Assembly: GCF_900143255.1 (NCBI RefSeq)
Contig: NZ_FRDI01000003.1
Location: forward strand, 62,001 to 126,000
Length of the DNA stretch: 64,000 nucleotides
Origin: Desulfovibrio litoralis DSM 11393
GTDB lineage: Bacteria > Desulfobacterota > Desulfovibrionia > Desulfovibrionales > Desulfovibrionaceae
Direction: 5' to 3'
The position numbers and the translations under genes were made by a program. The notes under the pieces were generated by a model. It worked only from the letters and a program-made list of their open reading frames with translations, was not told where the DNA came from and searched no databases. Shown here in pieces: positions 9,306 through 18,264 of the stretch (position 1 is its first letter; each line of letters starts with the position of its first letter).

Positions 9306-9854
9306 TTACTTTTTAGTTTTTTGCAAAGCCGATATCAATTTATCAAATAAAATTCTATGGTTAAGAGATGCATCTAAAATTAAATCAGCACAATTTTCAT
9401 AAAATTCTTTTCTACATTGCAAAGTTTGTTTTAACTCTTCGAGTAAATCATAATTCGTCAGGTTTGGTCTTTGTTCCGCCCCCGGATTTAAAATTAAACG
9501 CTGATACAATACTTCAGGTTCAGCCTTAAGATAAACCACAAAACCATTGTTTTTTAACAACTCTCTATTTTTTTCCGAAAGAATAATGCCCCCACCCGTT
9601 GAGACAATTAAATGGGGTTGTTTGTCTTTATTGATATTTTGTTCACAAATAATTTTTTCCAAAACCTCACTCTCTAACGTTCTGAAAGCCTCCCACCCCT
9701 TTGACTCAACCAATTGAGCAATACTCATTCCCGCCTTTGCTTGACACAAAACATCTGTATCTATTGATAAATATTCAGAGTTTTCAACGAAAAAGTTCGC
9801 TAAGCTTGTTTTTCCCGATGCCCTTAACCCGATAAGAAAAATAGTTTTATCCAT
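9306..9854 (-). CDS. aroK: Shikimate kinase
   Basis: Shikimate kinase phosphorylates shikimate with ATP. Starting at ATG 9854 the protein has 182 residues with Walker A GLRASGKTS at 9-17, the shikimate-binding Asp/Arg region (SIDTDVLCQ near 32-40) and a STGGGIIL block near 83-90. The AEQRPNLT stretch belongs to the lid. I choose ATG 9854 over ATG 9869 because GGAAGAG lies five bases in front of it; the upstream ATG has no Shine-Dalgarno. It is slightly longer than AroK of E. coli (173) and could equally be called aroL. It lies upstream of aroC with a 101-base gap that contains no terminator-like hairpin, so cotranscription is plausible. Confidence 0.93.
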   Translation of the reverse strand: MDKTIFLIGLRASGKTSLANFFVENSEYLSIDTDVLCQAKAGMSIAQLVESKGWEAFRTLESEVLEKIICEQNINKDKQPHLIVSTGGGIILSEKNRELLKNNGFVVYLKAEPEVLYQRLILNPGAEQRPNLTNYDLLEELKQTLQCRKEFYENCADLILDASLNHRILFDKLISALQKTKK

Positions 9855-9989
9855 CACTCTTCCATTCATAAATATAGTTTATCTTTTATTTCGCATGTAA
9901 TTATAATATTGAAAATAAATATTTTACAAACCAACAACACATTCAAGAAAAATAATACAAAAAAAATATAACAAACTTGCTTCTAAGTC

Positions 9990-10018
9990 TTTACACTAAG
10001 ATACAAGCTATATACAAT
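9990..10018 (+). promoter_or_regulatory. Sigma-70-type promoter of the aminotransferase-hom operon
   Basis: TTTACA (9990-9995) and TACAAT (10013-10018) are separated by 17 bases. Transcription would start near 10025, leaving a leader of about 30 bases before the aminotransferase ATG. Both hexamers differ from consensus by one base each. Confidence 0.55.
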
Positions 10019-10055
10019 AGAAAAATAGAAGTAAATTTTGCCTTGGAGGCTAACA

Positions 10056-11237
10056 ATGGAACAATTTCCGCGTCTACATCGTTTACCCCCTTATGTTTTT
10101 GCTACTGTTAACGAACTTAAAATGAAGTTAAGAAGGCAAAGCATTGATATTATTGACCTTGGAATGGGTAATCCTGATATTCCAACCCCACAACATATTG
10201 TCGATAAGCTGACTGAAGCCGCCCAAAAAGGGGTGAATCATCGTTATTCTGTCTCCAAGGGTATCCCAAACTTACGAAAAGCCATGGCGGATTGGTACGC
10301 AAGACGTTATGACGTTTATCTTGACCCTGAGACCGAAGTTATTGCGACTATGGGTGCTAAAGAGGGTCTTGCTCACTTATCTTTAGGTATGCTCACTTCT
10401 GAAGATTTAGTTTTTGCACCGGATCCTACTTATCCTATTCATACTTATGGCCCTATTATCGCCGGAGCTACCGTAAGACGTATTCCTATTGGACCGGGTC
10501 GTGATTTTTTTGAAGATTTGCTCACGGCTACTCGTGAAACTTGGCCTCAACCAAAGTTATTGTTGCTAAGTTATCCCCATAACCCAACGACCGAAATAGC
10601 GACTCCTGAATTCTTCCAAAAAGTAGTTGATTTTGCTAAGGAACATAAAATATACGTTATCCATGACTTAGCTTATGCTGATTTAGTTTTTGATGGTCAT
10701 GTTGCCCCAAGCTTTATGCAGGCAAAGGGAGCTAAAGACGTTGGCGTAGAATTTTTCTCTATGTCTAAGAGTTATTCTATGGCCGGTTGGCGTGTTGGAT
10801 TTTGTGTAGGCAATCGCCAGTTGATAAACACATTAGCTCGTATAAAAAGTTATCTCGATTACGGTATGTTCCAACCTATTCAGATAGCGGCAACTGTTGC
10901 CTTAAACGGACCACAAGAATGCGTGCATGAAATTTGTGATATATATCGCCAACGTAGAGATATTTTATGCGAAGGTTTACAACGCATTGGCTGGGACGTT
11001 CCACCTCCTAAAGGTACTATGTTCCTTTGGGCTCATATTCCTGAAGAATTTAGAAAAATGGGTTCCGTCGAATTTTCTAAATTACTACTGCGTGAAGGAC
11101 ACGTCGCGGTTTCACCAGGACTTGGCTTTGGCTATAACGGCGATGAATATGTACGCTTTGCGTTAATCGAAAACCATCATAGAAGCAAACAAGCTCTTCG
11201 TGGCATTAAAAAAGTCCTTTCCGGAGCAGGCTCATGA
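10056..11237 (+). CDS. Class I/II PLP aminotransferase (alanine/LL-DAP aminotransferase-like)
   Basis: This 393-residue fold-type I aminotransferase begins [15 protein letters not shown] and has the [11 protein letters not shown] block near residues 36-46. It carries the PLP-binding Lys near 238 in [15 protein letters not shown] and the final Arg-containing block [10 protein letters not shown]. The sequence type is that of AlaC/LL-diaminopimelate-type aminotransferases next to homoserine dehydrogenase in sulfate reducers. The exact substrate cannot be read from sequence. ATG 10056 is the start because TTGGAGG ends six bases before it; an upstream TTG at 10038 would add six residues and bury the Shine-Dalgarno. 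The stop codon overlaps the hom start by four bases, so the two genes are translationally coupled. A link to aspartate-family amino acids is inferred from this. Confidence 0.9.
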   Translation: MEQFPRLHRLPPYVFATVNELKMKLRRQSIDIIDLGMGNPDIPTPQHIVDKLTEAAQKGVNHRYSVSKGIPNLRKAMADWYARRYDVYLDPETEVIATMGAKEGLAHLSLGMLTSEDLVFAPDPTYPIHTYGPIIAGATVRRIPIGPGRDFFEDLLTATRETWPQPKLLLLSYPHNPTTEIATPEFFQKVVDFAKEHKIYVIHDLAYADLVFDGHVAPSFMQAKGAKDVGVEFFSMSKSYSMAGWRVGFCVGNRQLINTLARIKSYLDYGMFQPIQIAATVALNGPQECVHEICDIYRQRRDILCEGLQRIGWDVPPPKGTMFLWAHIPEEFRKMGSVEFSKLLLREGHVAVSPGLGFGYNGDEYVRFALIENHHRSKQALRGIKKVLSGAGS

Positions 11238-12526
11238 GTAAAAAGTTAACTATTGCCATTGCCGGGTTAGGAACTGTTGCCGGTGGTTTGGTGCAAGCTC
11301 TACAAGAAAATGCACAGTGGATCACTCAACGTTTAGGGCGAGAAATCAGTATCAAATATATTTTGGTGCGTAACCCTGATAAATATGGTTCCGTTAAATT
11401 GCCTGTCGAAACAAAGCTAACTACAAACCCCGATACTTTAATCGGCGATCCTGAGGTTGACGTTTTTGTTGAGTTAATCGGCGGAATAGAATATCCACGC
11501 ACACTAATAACTCAGGCTCTTAATAATGGCAAACACGTTGTTACCGCCAACAAAGCCCTTTTGGCAGAAACCGGAACGGAGCTTTTTGACCTTGCAAACA
11601 GCAAAGGCTTGACACTTGGCTATGAAGCCAGCGTTTGCGGGGCTATTCCGATTATCCAAGTTTTGAGAGACAGCCTCGCCGGGAATCAGCTTTTATCTAT
11701 TGCCGGAATAATGAATGGCACCAGTAACTATATACTCTCAGAAATGAGTAACAACGGGCTTGATTTTGCGTCTGCCTTAAAACAAGCACAAGAATTGGGT
11801 TATGCGGAAGCAGACCCGACTCTTGACATTGAAGGCTTTGATACGGCTCATAAACTGAACCTTTTAATACGTTTGGCTTGGGGAGTGCATTATCCTTATG
11901 CGAAGCTACCTGTTGCGGGAGTATCAAAAATAGAAAGTATTGATATTCATTTTGCCAAAGAACTTGGTTATCGCATTAAGCTTTTAGGACAAGCCCGCAT
12001 TCAAGACGGAAAACTTGAAGCCGAAGTCGCCCCTGCTCTTGTCAGAAATACAATGCTGATCGCCAGTGTTGAAGGTGCGTTTAATGCCGTGCATGTTCAA
12101 GGAAACGCCTCAGGCTCTCTATTTTTCCACGGAAAAGGAGCAGGAGCTTTACCAACGGCGAGTGCGGTATTATCAGACTTGGTCAATATTGCCAGAGGGA
12201 CAAATGCTAGCAACATGGGTTTTGTTGAAGACAATATCCAAAAAGCCGAAATACTTCCAAATGAAGAAGCCAAAGGACGACATTATTTCCGCTTTATGGT
12301 GAGCGATAAGCCCGGAGTATTGCGAGATGTCGCTGCCGCTATGGCAGACAATAATATTAGCGTGGCTCAGGCTATTCAAAAAAGTGCAACAAACGACGAT
12401 TCTGCCGTGCCTTTAGTCTTTATGACTCATGAAGCTACCGTTGGCGACGTAAAACGTGCTTTAACACAAATCAAAAAAGCAGGTATCCTACATTCAGAAC
12501 CTCTGCATTGTAGGATTATAGAATAA
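11234..12526 (+). CDS. hom: Homoserine dehydrogenase
   Basis: It reduces aspartate semialdehyde to homoserine with NAD(P)H on the way to threonine and methionine. The 430-residue protein has an N-terminal Rossmann fold with GLGTVAGG at residues 11-18. The homoserine-binding region includes VTANKALLA near 104-112, [11 protein letters not shown] near 157-167, and a long block [17 protein letters not shown] near 188-204. A C-terminal ACT domain (about 350-425, starting [18 protein letters not shown]) suggests feedback control by threonine. It overlaps the preceding aminotransferase by ATGA. A strong hairpin follows the stop. Confidence 0.96.
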   Translation: MSKKLTIAIAGLGTVAGGLVQALQENAQWITQRLGREISIKYILVRNPDKYGSVKLPVETKLTTNPDTLIGDPEVDVFVELIGGIEYPRTLITQALNNGKHVVTANKALLAETGTELFDLANSKGLTLGYEASVCGAIPIIQVLRDSLAGNQLLSIAGIMNGTSNYILSEMSNNGLDFASALKQAQELGYAEADPTLDIEGFDTAHKLNLLIRLAWGVHYPYAKLPVAGVSKIESIDIHFAKELGYRIKLLGQARIQDGKLEAEVAPALVRNTMLIASVEGAFNAVHVQGNASGSLFFHGKGAGALPTASAVLSDLVNIARGTNASNMGFVEDNIQKAEILPNEEAKGRHYFRFMVSDKPGVLRDVAAAMADNNISVAQAIQKSATNDDSAVPLVFMTHEATVGDVKRALTQIKKAGILHSEPLHCRIIE

Positions 12527-12555
12527 ACTAAAATGATTTTTTTAAATCATGTATT

Positions 12556-12610
12556 ACTGCGTAAAAAACTAGAGAATTATATTTAAAGCTTCTCTAGCTT
12601 TTTACGTAGT
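12556..12610 (+). terminator. Long hairpin after hom
   Basis: Two 21-base arms (12556-12576 and 12590-12610) can pair along their length with one G-U wobble and one A-C mismatch around a 13-base loop. The sequence after it is T-rich (TGACTTTTTATTT) but without a clean T-run. It most likely ends the aminotransferase-hom transcript and insulates the protease gene downstream. Confidence 0.7.
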
Positions 12611-12709
12611 TGACTTTTTATTTACTTAATGACATTCTATTTTTCATAATAGTTTTTAGTAGACTTCTTTTTCATAATGATTACTTTTAAACAAAGAGGA
12701 GGCAATAAT

Positions 12710-13198
12710 ATGAACACTATTTTAACCAGCCCCCTTAGTGCAAACGAAGTGCTAGAACAATATTGGGGTGAATCAATACCTGTTAATCCGCTTGCAATTG
12801 CCCAAAAAATGGGCATACGTCTTTTTACTCGTGAAGAAAATAACAGCATTGAGGGAGAGTTTTTTTATGACGACAACAACATTCCTAGCATTGTTGTGAA
12901 CCAGTCGTTAGTAAAATCTCCTCAAAGAATGCGGTTTACTGTTGCTCATGAACTAGGACATTATTGTCTTTTACATGACACAAGAAAAAGAGATGGTGCT
13001 GCTAACTTCCATTTACATAACTATGAAATTCCAGAAGTTCAAGCGAATAATTTTGCAGCAGAACTTTTAATGCCAGAAGAAATTGTTAAATTTGCTATTC
13101 GTGTTTATGGTATCAATACAGTTGAAGAATTAGCTAAATATTTTGATGTTTCAAAAATCGCTATGCAAATAAGACTAGAAAAACTAGGAATATTATAG
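12710..13198 (+). CDS. ImmA/IrrE-family metallopeptidase
   Basis: The 162-residue protein has the zinc protease signature HELGH at residues 80-84 (context RFTVAHELGHYCLLHD) and the downstream FAAELLMPEE block that supplies the third ligand. Proteins of this family cleave a partner transcription repressor or act in toxin-antitoxin-like modules, often on mobile elements. The start is ATG 12710, preceded by GAGGAGG at eight bases; an upstream ATG at 12677 lacks a ribosome binding site. No helix-turn-helix partner is fused or adjacent, which is unusual. The gene ends TAG, and two bases later begins a small membrane-protein gene that is interrupted by a stop. The substrate is unknown. Confidence 0.85.
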   Translation: MNTILTSPLSANEVLEQYWGESIPVNPLAIAQKMGIRLFTREENNSIEGEFFYDDNNIPSIVVNQSLVKSPQRMRFTVAHELGHYCLLHDTRKRDGAANFHLHNYEIPEVQANNFAAELLMPEEIVKFAIRVYGINTVEELAKYFDVSKIAMQIRLEKLGIL

Positions 13199-13200
13199 TG

Positions 13201-13638
13201 ATGGATACAGATAAAATGAGACCAATGTCAGAGGACACAGTAGACAAACTTAGTAGCTCTGATGAACACAAAAGTAAATTGAACGACGAAACACTACAAC
13301 ACGAGATACAAAGGCATGAAAGATAAGTTCAACTGTTTGAGTATCTTCTTACAACAATTAAAAAAATGTTTTATTTTGCTAGTGGTATTATAAGTTTAAT
13401 CGTGATTGCTGTAGGTTTTTGCAAAGCTTCTCCTTGGTTATCTATTCTAGGAACTGTGTCAATGGCTGTTCCCACTTTACTTTTAAGTTATTTATTACAC
13501 CATATATATAAAAACAAAGACAAAAAAGAAGCAAAAGAATCTTCGGAAGAAGCCTCTTTAAAGCTACTCAATAAAACTCCCATGAATGATCTAATTAAGC
13601 TGATTGAAACAATTTGTAATACTTGCAGAAAGGTATAA
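13201..13638 (+). pseudogene. Two-helix membrane protein gene interrupted by an in-frame TAA
   Basis: One frame runs from ATG 13201 to the stop at 13636-13638 with a single internal TAA at 13324-13326. The first part is 41 hydrophilic residues ending LQHEIQRHER. After the stop the same frame continues without another stop for 13 codons (VQLFEYLLTTIKK), then reaches an ATG at 13366 and a segment with two membrane helices (about FYFASGIISLIVIAV and ILGTVSMAVPTLLLSYLL) and a charged tail. The joined product would be about 145 residues. The helix around the stop reads smoothly if TAA replaced a sense codon such as AAA. ATG 13366 lacks a good ribosome binding site. Alternatives: two separate short genes, or a sequencing error. 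The start lies two bases after the protease stop. Confidence 0.65.
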
Positions 13639-13650
13639 GATTATACAAAT

Positions 13651-13684
13651 AAAAAAACAGTAACATAATAGTACTGCTTTTTTA
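13651..13684. terminator. Bidirectional terminator
   Basis: CAGTA and TACTG arms around a nine-base loop are flanked by seven A on the left and a T-run on the right, so the hairpin can end transcription from both the plus-strand membrane gene and the convergent YcaO gene. Confidence 0.7.
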
Positions 13685-13702
13685 CCTTTATCAACTTTAA
13701 TC

Positions 13703-15439
13703 CTATAACTCTTCTAACGCCTTAGCGGCAAAATCAAGACTTGAGTCAAGAGTTAAGGCGATACTTAAGTTATCGATTGCTTCTTTTTTTTGCCCAAGTT
13801 TCGCCAAACAGATCCCCAAATTGGCATAATCTAACGCCGAGCCTTTGTCTAAATCTTTTAAAATACGTTGAAAGGCTTGTGCCGCCTGTTCGTATCTTCC
13901 CAATTTAAAGAAACAAATTCCCAGTCTGTGCCAATATTCCTTCATTGTGGGTTCAAGAGTAACAGCCTCATAAAAATGTTTTTTTGCATTTTTCCATTCA
14001 TCAACCAAAGAATAAGCATAACCGGCATAAAAAGCACATAAGGCTTTTGATTCGTTATCTGTTTGTTCAGATTGTGCGGCAATAAACTCTTCGGCGACTT
14101 CAACCGAACTTTTTTCTTCCAAATTAATTAAGGCATTGAAAAACTTTAAATAATGGGCATTAGGCTGTAACTCTGCCAATTTTTTTATTTTTTTTCTCGC
14201 TTCAACCGGCAGGTATCTTTCAACTATTAACCTACCGATAAAAAGTCCAACCGAGGCGTTTACGTCTCTTTCTCTAAATTTAAAACCGGGAATAAAAGAA
14301 TAATTTGCCGAAATATCAAGCAAAGGGTTTGTCGTGCTTAGGCTATATAAGTTTAAGCCCTGCTTTTCTTTTAATTGTTTACAAAATTCTAAAAGTTCTT
14401 GATAAATATCGTTATTTTCAACAGAGGGTAACGTATTAAGAGCAACAAGTTCGCCCTTTTCAAGCCATTCATGCTCTTCATGAGACATATATTTAGATAA
14501 CCCCGACGCTTCGTAACAAGAAGAGGTAGCAAAATCGCCGCCTAATTGGGCAACTTCGGTAATCGCTCTAATAGCGGCTTTAGTTGGCGAGCTGGCTGTT
14601 CCCGCCGTAAAAACAATCTCTGACGTTTTTGGGAAAGTAGCAGGGTCATAAGCCAAAGCCGCAACAGTTGGAAGAGCTTGACCAAGAGACATATCTTTCA
14701 ATAAAAGCACTATCTTGTTGTCTTGAAATTTCTTGATCAAATCTTTTAAGACGGGGTTTGTGCAACTATCTAAATCAATAGTTGGAAGAATAGGTTTTGT
14801 GCGATCGGCAATACAAGAAACATGACGCTCAACCAACTCAGAACAACCCTGTAAAATAGATTCAACATCAGTGTTTCCGGCAGAAGAACCATTAAACTCG
14901 CCAAGTTTTCTAAACCAATCTAAAGGAACAAGCAGTTCCTTTCCGTCTAAAATACGAATAGCCGGATAAAATTCAAGTTCTGTTAAATCAAGAATTTTTT
15001 CCGCTACTTCCGCCTCAATGTTATCGTGAGCAGAACGAATTAATTCTTGAATATCAATCAGTGGTAAAATTTTACCTTCTTGTGATATTTTTTTGGCATC
15101 CGTCCAAGTTGAAACCAAAGTCGGAGCCTGATTTTCAAAAAATGAAAAGAAACTAAAACGCTCTATTAATTCCATTAACGCCGAAGCTTCCGCCTGTTCA
15201 AGGCTTACGCCCTTACCCATTTGTTTTCTGGTCGGCATAATAGCTCTGGCATCAGCCCCGCAAGCACTAATAAAAACCGGAATTCCCAAGCGGTCAATAT
15301 CAACACGCCCCGTTGAGGAAAGTATTTTCATATTTAAACCGGAAAGTTTTTCTCTCACTCTGCCAATGGTTTCTTGCGGAGAAATCGCTTTATCCTGATC
15401 TTTGGAATAAGTTTTTAAACAAGTTTGCAGTTTCATCAT
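13703..15439 (-). CDS. YcaO-domain protein with C-terminal TPR repeats
   Basis: YcaO enzymes use ATP to activate a peptide backbone amide, forming azolines, thioamides or amidines; some members such as E. coli YcaO are linked to RimO-dependent methylthiolation of ribosomal protein S12. Here residues 1-400 form the YcaO domain, with the Glu/Arg nucleotide-site helix SALMELIERFS near 84-94 and a second LQGCSELVERHV near 191-202. Residues about 410-578 are tetratricopeptide repeats (for example WHRLGICFFKLGRYEQAAQAF and ANLGICLAKLGQKKEAIDNL). The TPR half suggests binding of a protein partner. The next gene upstream is a methyltransferase only four bases away. No precursor peptide or TfuA is seen, so a housekeeping protein-modification role is more likely than natural-product synthesis. 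Confidence 0.85.
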   Translation of the reverse strand: MMKLQTCLKTYSKDQDKAISPQETIGRVREKLSGLNMKILSSTGRVDIDRLGIPVFISACGADARAIMPTRKQMGKGVSLEQAEASALMELIERFSFFSFFENQAPTLVSTWTDAKKISQEGKILPLIDIQELIRSAHDNIEAEVAEKILDLTELEFYPAIRILDGKELLVPLDWFRKLGEFNGSSAGNTDVESILQGCSELVERHVSCIADRTKPILPTIDLDSCTNPVLKDLIKKFQDNKIVLLLKDMSLGQALPTVAALAYDPATFPKTSEIVFTAGTASSPTKAAIRAITEVAQLGGDFATSSCYEASGLSKYMSHEEHEWLEKGELVALNTLPSVENNDIYQELLEFCKQLKEKQGLNLYSLSTTNPLLDISANYSFIPGFKFRERDVNASVGLFIGRLIVERYLPVEARKKIKKLAELQPNAHYLKFFNALINLEEKSSVEVAEEFIAAQSEQTDNESKALCAFYAGYAYSLVDEWKNAKKHFYEAVTLEPTMKEYWHRLGICFFKLGRYEQAAQAFQRILKDLDKGSALDYANLGICLAKLGQKKEAIDNLSIALTLDSSLDFAAKALEEL

Positions 15440-15443
15440 AATC

Positions 15444-16190
15444 TTAGCTTTTATGTTGAAGGGTTAAAATAGAAAACAATTGTTTATCGGGTGTATTTTC
15501 ATCAGAATTTTTAGTTTTTATACCGATATGTCCTTGTTCAAGTTTAAAAGATTGAGAGGCGAGTTTTTCAAAATGTTTTGTCTTTCTGCGATAATCAGCA
15601 ATTAATATGCCCCTTCCATCTTCTTTTAAATATCTTGAAAAAAAACGTACTATCGGACGGTGCAACTCTTCGAGATAAAGCAGCTCTGAACCAATCATCA
15701 TATCATATTTTTCGTTTAAAACACTTTTGGCAACATCTGTAAACTTTACTTGAACCCTATCATTAAGCTGGTTTTTCAAAACATTAATCTTAGCAAAAAG
15801 CAAAGCTTCTTCGTTAATATCGGAAATTGTTACTCGGCTATAGCCTAATTTAGCGGCAATCAGCCCACTAACGCCACAACCTGCTCCAAGCTCCAATAGA
15901 GTTTGGGTCTCTTTGTTTTGTTCATGACGCAAAAAAAAGCCCAAAACAATACTTGCCGGCCAAATTTTAGCCCATAAAGGTAAATCTTTAATTGCATTAT
16001 GAATTTTATTTTGTTTAATCATATTGTCCAATACGCTTTGCATATTGGTAATTTGTAAAACTTCAAGATTAATATCGCCGGCGTTAACAGTTTCAAATTC
16101 TACATTGTAGCGAGAAGAGGCACAAGCCATCAGTTCATCAAGATTATCAGAGTTGAGTATTCCATTAGGTAATAAAGAAGTAGCATTCAT
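15444..16190 (-). CDS. Class I SAM-dependent methyltransferase (protein-lysine/NNMT-like type)
   Basis: The 248-residue protein has the SAM-binding motif LELGAGCGVSGLIAAKLG (about 98-115), motif II TISDINEEALLFAKIN, and a short acidic-aromatic motif near MIGSELLYLEEL. WAKIWPASIVLG just before motif I is typical of the Methyltransferase-16 group, which includes protein lysine methyltransferases. The natural substrate is unknown. The stop codon lies four bases before the YcaO-TPR start, so the two are almost certainly one operon, and joint modification of one protein target is a reasonable inference. The gene is preceded by the roo terminator. Confidence 0.85.
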   Translation of the reverse strand: MNATSLLPNGILNSDNLDELMACASSRYNVEFETVNAGDINLEVLQITNMQSVLDNMIKQNKIHNAIKDLPLWAKIWPASIVLGFFLRHEQNKETQTLLELGAGCGVSGLIAAKLGYSRVTISDINEEALLFAKINVLKNQLNDRVQVKFTDVAKSVLNEKYDMMIGSELLYLEELHRPIVRFFSRYLKEDGRGILIADYRRKTKHFEKLASQSFKLEQGHIGIKTKNSDENTPDKQLFSILTLQHKS

Positions 16191-16238
16191 AAAAGCATCA
16201 CAAGTTAAAAGTTAAAAATATAATTCTTAAACATAAGA

Positions 16239-16280
16239 TAAAAAATATCATTGTAGCTGTTAATAACTACAATGATATTT
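16239..16280 (-). terminator. Rho-independent terminator of roo
   Basis: Perfect 14-base arms (16243-16256 and 16267-16280) enclose a 10-base loop, and the minus strand continues into a T-run just after the stem. It follows the roo stop codon by about 75 bases and separates roo from the methyltransferase-YcaO pair. Confidence 0.9.
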
Positions 16281-16354
16281 CAATAATTACAAATCATTTT
16301 ATCGTGTTAGCTTATTTTTAAACACACAGCATACAACATGTTTAATTGATTATA

Positions 16355-17563
16355 TTAATTTTGGCATTTTTTAATTAAAGCTTCGCCAAGAGTTTTACCC
16401 ATAGCGTGGCTTAATTTATAAGTTTCGTGTTTTGGAACAAATTGACATTTTACAGGCTCTACCGGCAGTTCAAAGTGTGCTGATTCAAGCCATTCTGAAA
16501 TAATTTTTACAGACTCACCAGACCAACCAAAAGAACCAAACGCTCCACCTATGCGATTTTGAGGGCGTAATCCTTTCATATAACTTAAAAAGCCTGTTAC
16601 TGTTGGTAAAATAGTATTATTATGAGTAGGAGAACCAACAACTAAAGCACCACAATCAGCTAAAGCAGTCATAACAGCACTATGGTGGTTTTGTTTTAAG
16701 TCCATAATCTGAACGGGAACACCCGCATCTTCAAAGCCACTGGCAATAGAATAAGCCAGTTTTTTTGTACTTTTCCACATAGTATCATAAACAACCAAAG
16801 CACGTTTTTGCGGTTTTTGTTCAGCAAGGGTTTTATAACGGTCTAAAATATATTGAACTTCTTCTTTACCTCTAAAAATTAAACCATGATCAGGGGCAAG
16901 CATATCAATATCAAGTTTCAGTTCTTTTACAAGTTCAAGGGTTTTTAATACTTGAGGCGAAAAAGGTAAGACAATATTGTAATAATATTCTTTAACTGCA
17001 AAATCTAAGGCTGATCTTGAAATTTCATCGGCAAAACGCTCTGATGAGGCAATATTTTGTCCAAAGGCATCATTACAAATTACGAGTTTATCTTCGGCAA
17101 GATAAGAAAACATACTATCCGGCCAGTGTAACATACGGGTTTCAACAAAATGAATGTTGCGTTTACCAATATTAACAACATCGCCGGTTTTAACAACCTG
17201 AATAGGCCAACCTTCTATGTTAAAATGCCCTTCCATTGATTTTTTACCCATAACGGAACAAAAAATCTTTTCCGGCTTACAAAGTTCAACTAACTTGGGT
17301 AAAGAACCGGAATGGTCGAGTTCAACATGGTTCACAACAATGTAATCAATTTTTTCAAGATCAATGACTTTTTGTAAACGACAAAGCATGGTATCGGCTG
17401 ATTCTGCTTTAACCGTATCAAAAAGTACATTTTTTTCGTCTTTAACTAAATAAGCGTTATAAGTTGAGCCTTGAGGTGAAAGTGAATAACCGTGAAAATC
17501 ACGGCTATTATAATCAACGGCACCAACCCAAAATATATCTTTTTTTATTTCTAAAGGTTGCAT
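16355..17563 (-). CDS. roo: Rubredoxin:oxygen oxidoreductase (flavodiiron protein)
   Basis: Roo reduces O2 to water (or NO to N2O) with electrons from rubredoxin, protecting the cell from oxygen. The 402-residue protein has a metallo-beta-lactamase-like domain with the diiron ligands in place: His79, Glu81, Asp83, His146, Asp165 and His226, the same numbering I recall for D. gigas Roo. From about 255 comes a flavodoxin domain with the FMN loop VYDTMWKSTKKLAYS and the GSPTHNNT and GSFGWSGESVK loops. Rubredoxin and desulfoferrodoxin genes lie just upstream on the same strand, as in the rbo-rub-roo cluster of Desulfovibrio vulgaris. Here a strong hairpin lies between rub and roo, so roo may have its own promoter or be made by readthrough. 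Confidence 0.96.
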   Translation of the reverse strand: MQPLEIKKDIFWVGAVDYNSRDFHGYSLSPQGSTYNAYLVKDEKNVLFDTVKAESADTMLCRLQKVIDLEKIDYIVVNHVELDHSGSLPKLVELCKPEKIFCSVMGKKSMEGHFNIEGWPIQVVKTGDVVNIGKRNIHFVETRMLHWPDSMFSYLAEDKLVICNDAFGQNIASSERFADEISRSALDFAVKEYYYNIVLPFSPQVLKTLELVKELKLDIDMLAPDHGLIFRGKEEVQYILDRYKTLAEQKPQKRALVVYDTMWKSTKKLAYSIASGFEDAGVPVQIMDLKQNHHSAVMTALADCGALVVGSPTHNNTILPTVTGFLSYMKGLRPQNRIGGAFGSFGWSGESVKIISEWLESAHFELPVEPVKCQFVPKHETYKLSHAMGKTLGEALIKKCQN

Positions 17564-17603
17564 TTTTTTCTCTCGATTAAATTATAAATAAAAAATTCAA
17601 ATA

Positions 17604-17649
17604 AAAAACTTGTACTTTAGTTATTACAAAAGAACTAAAGTACAAGTTT
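17604..17649 (-). terminator. Terminator or attenuator between rub and roo
   Basis: Arms at 17606-17622 and 17633-17649 are 17-base perfect complements around a 10-base loop, and on the minus strand the stem runs into TTTTTTA. It comes 17 bases after the rubredoxin stop, so it should end the dfx-rub transcript before roo, or let a fraction through. Confidence 0.9.
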
Positions 17650-17665
17650 AATTAATCATAAAAAA

Positions 17666-17824
17666 CTATTCTGCTTCAAAAGCATCTTTGCCGGCACCGC
17701 AAACAGGGCAAGTCCAAGCATGATCAACATCTTCAAATTTAGTGCCTGCGGCAACGCCGTTATCAGGGTCGCCCTCAGATGGGTCATAAACATATCCACA
17801 AACTGTACATACATAACTTTTCAT
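17666..17824 (-). CDS. rub: Rubredoxin
   Basis: A 52-residue iron protein that carries single electrons to Roo and probably to desulfoferrodoxin. The reading begins [15 protein letters not shown] and ends in a TAG at 17666-17668. The four iron-binding cysteines are Cys6, Cys9, Cys39 and Cys42 (CTVCGY and [11 protein letters not shown]), with the aromatic residues Tyr4, Tyr11, Tyr13, Phe30, Trp38 and Phe49 that pack around the site. Length and cysteine positions are those of classical Desulfovibrio rubredoxins. The gene is too short to be found by a simple long-ORF search. It lies between desulfoferrodoxin (34 bases upstream) and Roo. Confidence 0.97.
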   Translation of the reverse strand: MKSYVCTVCGYVYDPSEGDPDNGVAAGTKFEDVDHAWTCPVCGAGKDAFEAE

Positions 17825-17858
17825 TATTTTATCCTACCGTTTTATTTTATTAAATTAA

Positions 17859-18242
17859 TTATGAACGCCAATGTCCGTGAAGGTTACAATATTCACGAGC
17901 ATAAGCATTTTCACTGCAAGAACAACAAACTTTAAACTTAGCTTCAGGAGTATCACCGGGTTTTAAAAACTTGCGATAGCTTATTCCGTCGGCAACCAAC
18001 TCTATCCACTCAACCCAGTGTTTTTCTTCCATAGGGTGAGCAACAGAACCAACTTTAACTAAAAATCCACCTTCTATTTTTTCAATAACAGGAACGTGTT
18101 TTTCTTTAGCTCCGTCTGTGGTTCCTTCTTTCATCAATTTCATAGGATGACCACAACAGTTTAAATCACCACCAGCGGCATGCAATACTTCTACAATATT
18201 ACCACAAGCTTCACATTTATAAACTTCAAGCATCTTAGTCAT
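17859..18242 (-). CDS. dfx: Desulfoferrodoxin (superoxide reductase)
   Basis: Desulfoferrodoxin reduces superoxide to hydrogen peroxide in the cytoplasm without releasing O2. The 127-residue protein has the N-terminal desulforedoxin-like Fe(Cys)4 centre with Cys10, Cys13, Cys29 and Cys30. The catalytic Fe(His)4Cys centre has His49, His69, His75, Cys119 and His122, with Lys48 next to the first His as in active enzymes. The start is ATG 18242 because AAGGAG lies seven bases before it; an upstream in-frame start at 18263 would add seven residues and has no ribosome binding site. Also called rbo. It heads the dfx-rub-roo group and diverges from larC; three 10-base repeats lie just upstream. Confidence 0.96.
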   Translation of the reverse strand: MTKMLEVYKCEACGNIVEVLHAAGGDLNCCGHPMKLMKEGTTDGAKEKHVPVIEKIEGGFLVKVGSVAHPMEEKHWVEWIELVADGISYRKFLKPGDTPEAKFKVCCSCSENAYAREYCNLHGHWRS

Positions 18243-18264
18243 TTCAAGTCTCCTTATCACCAAA

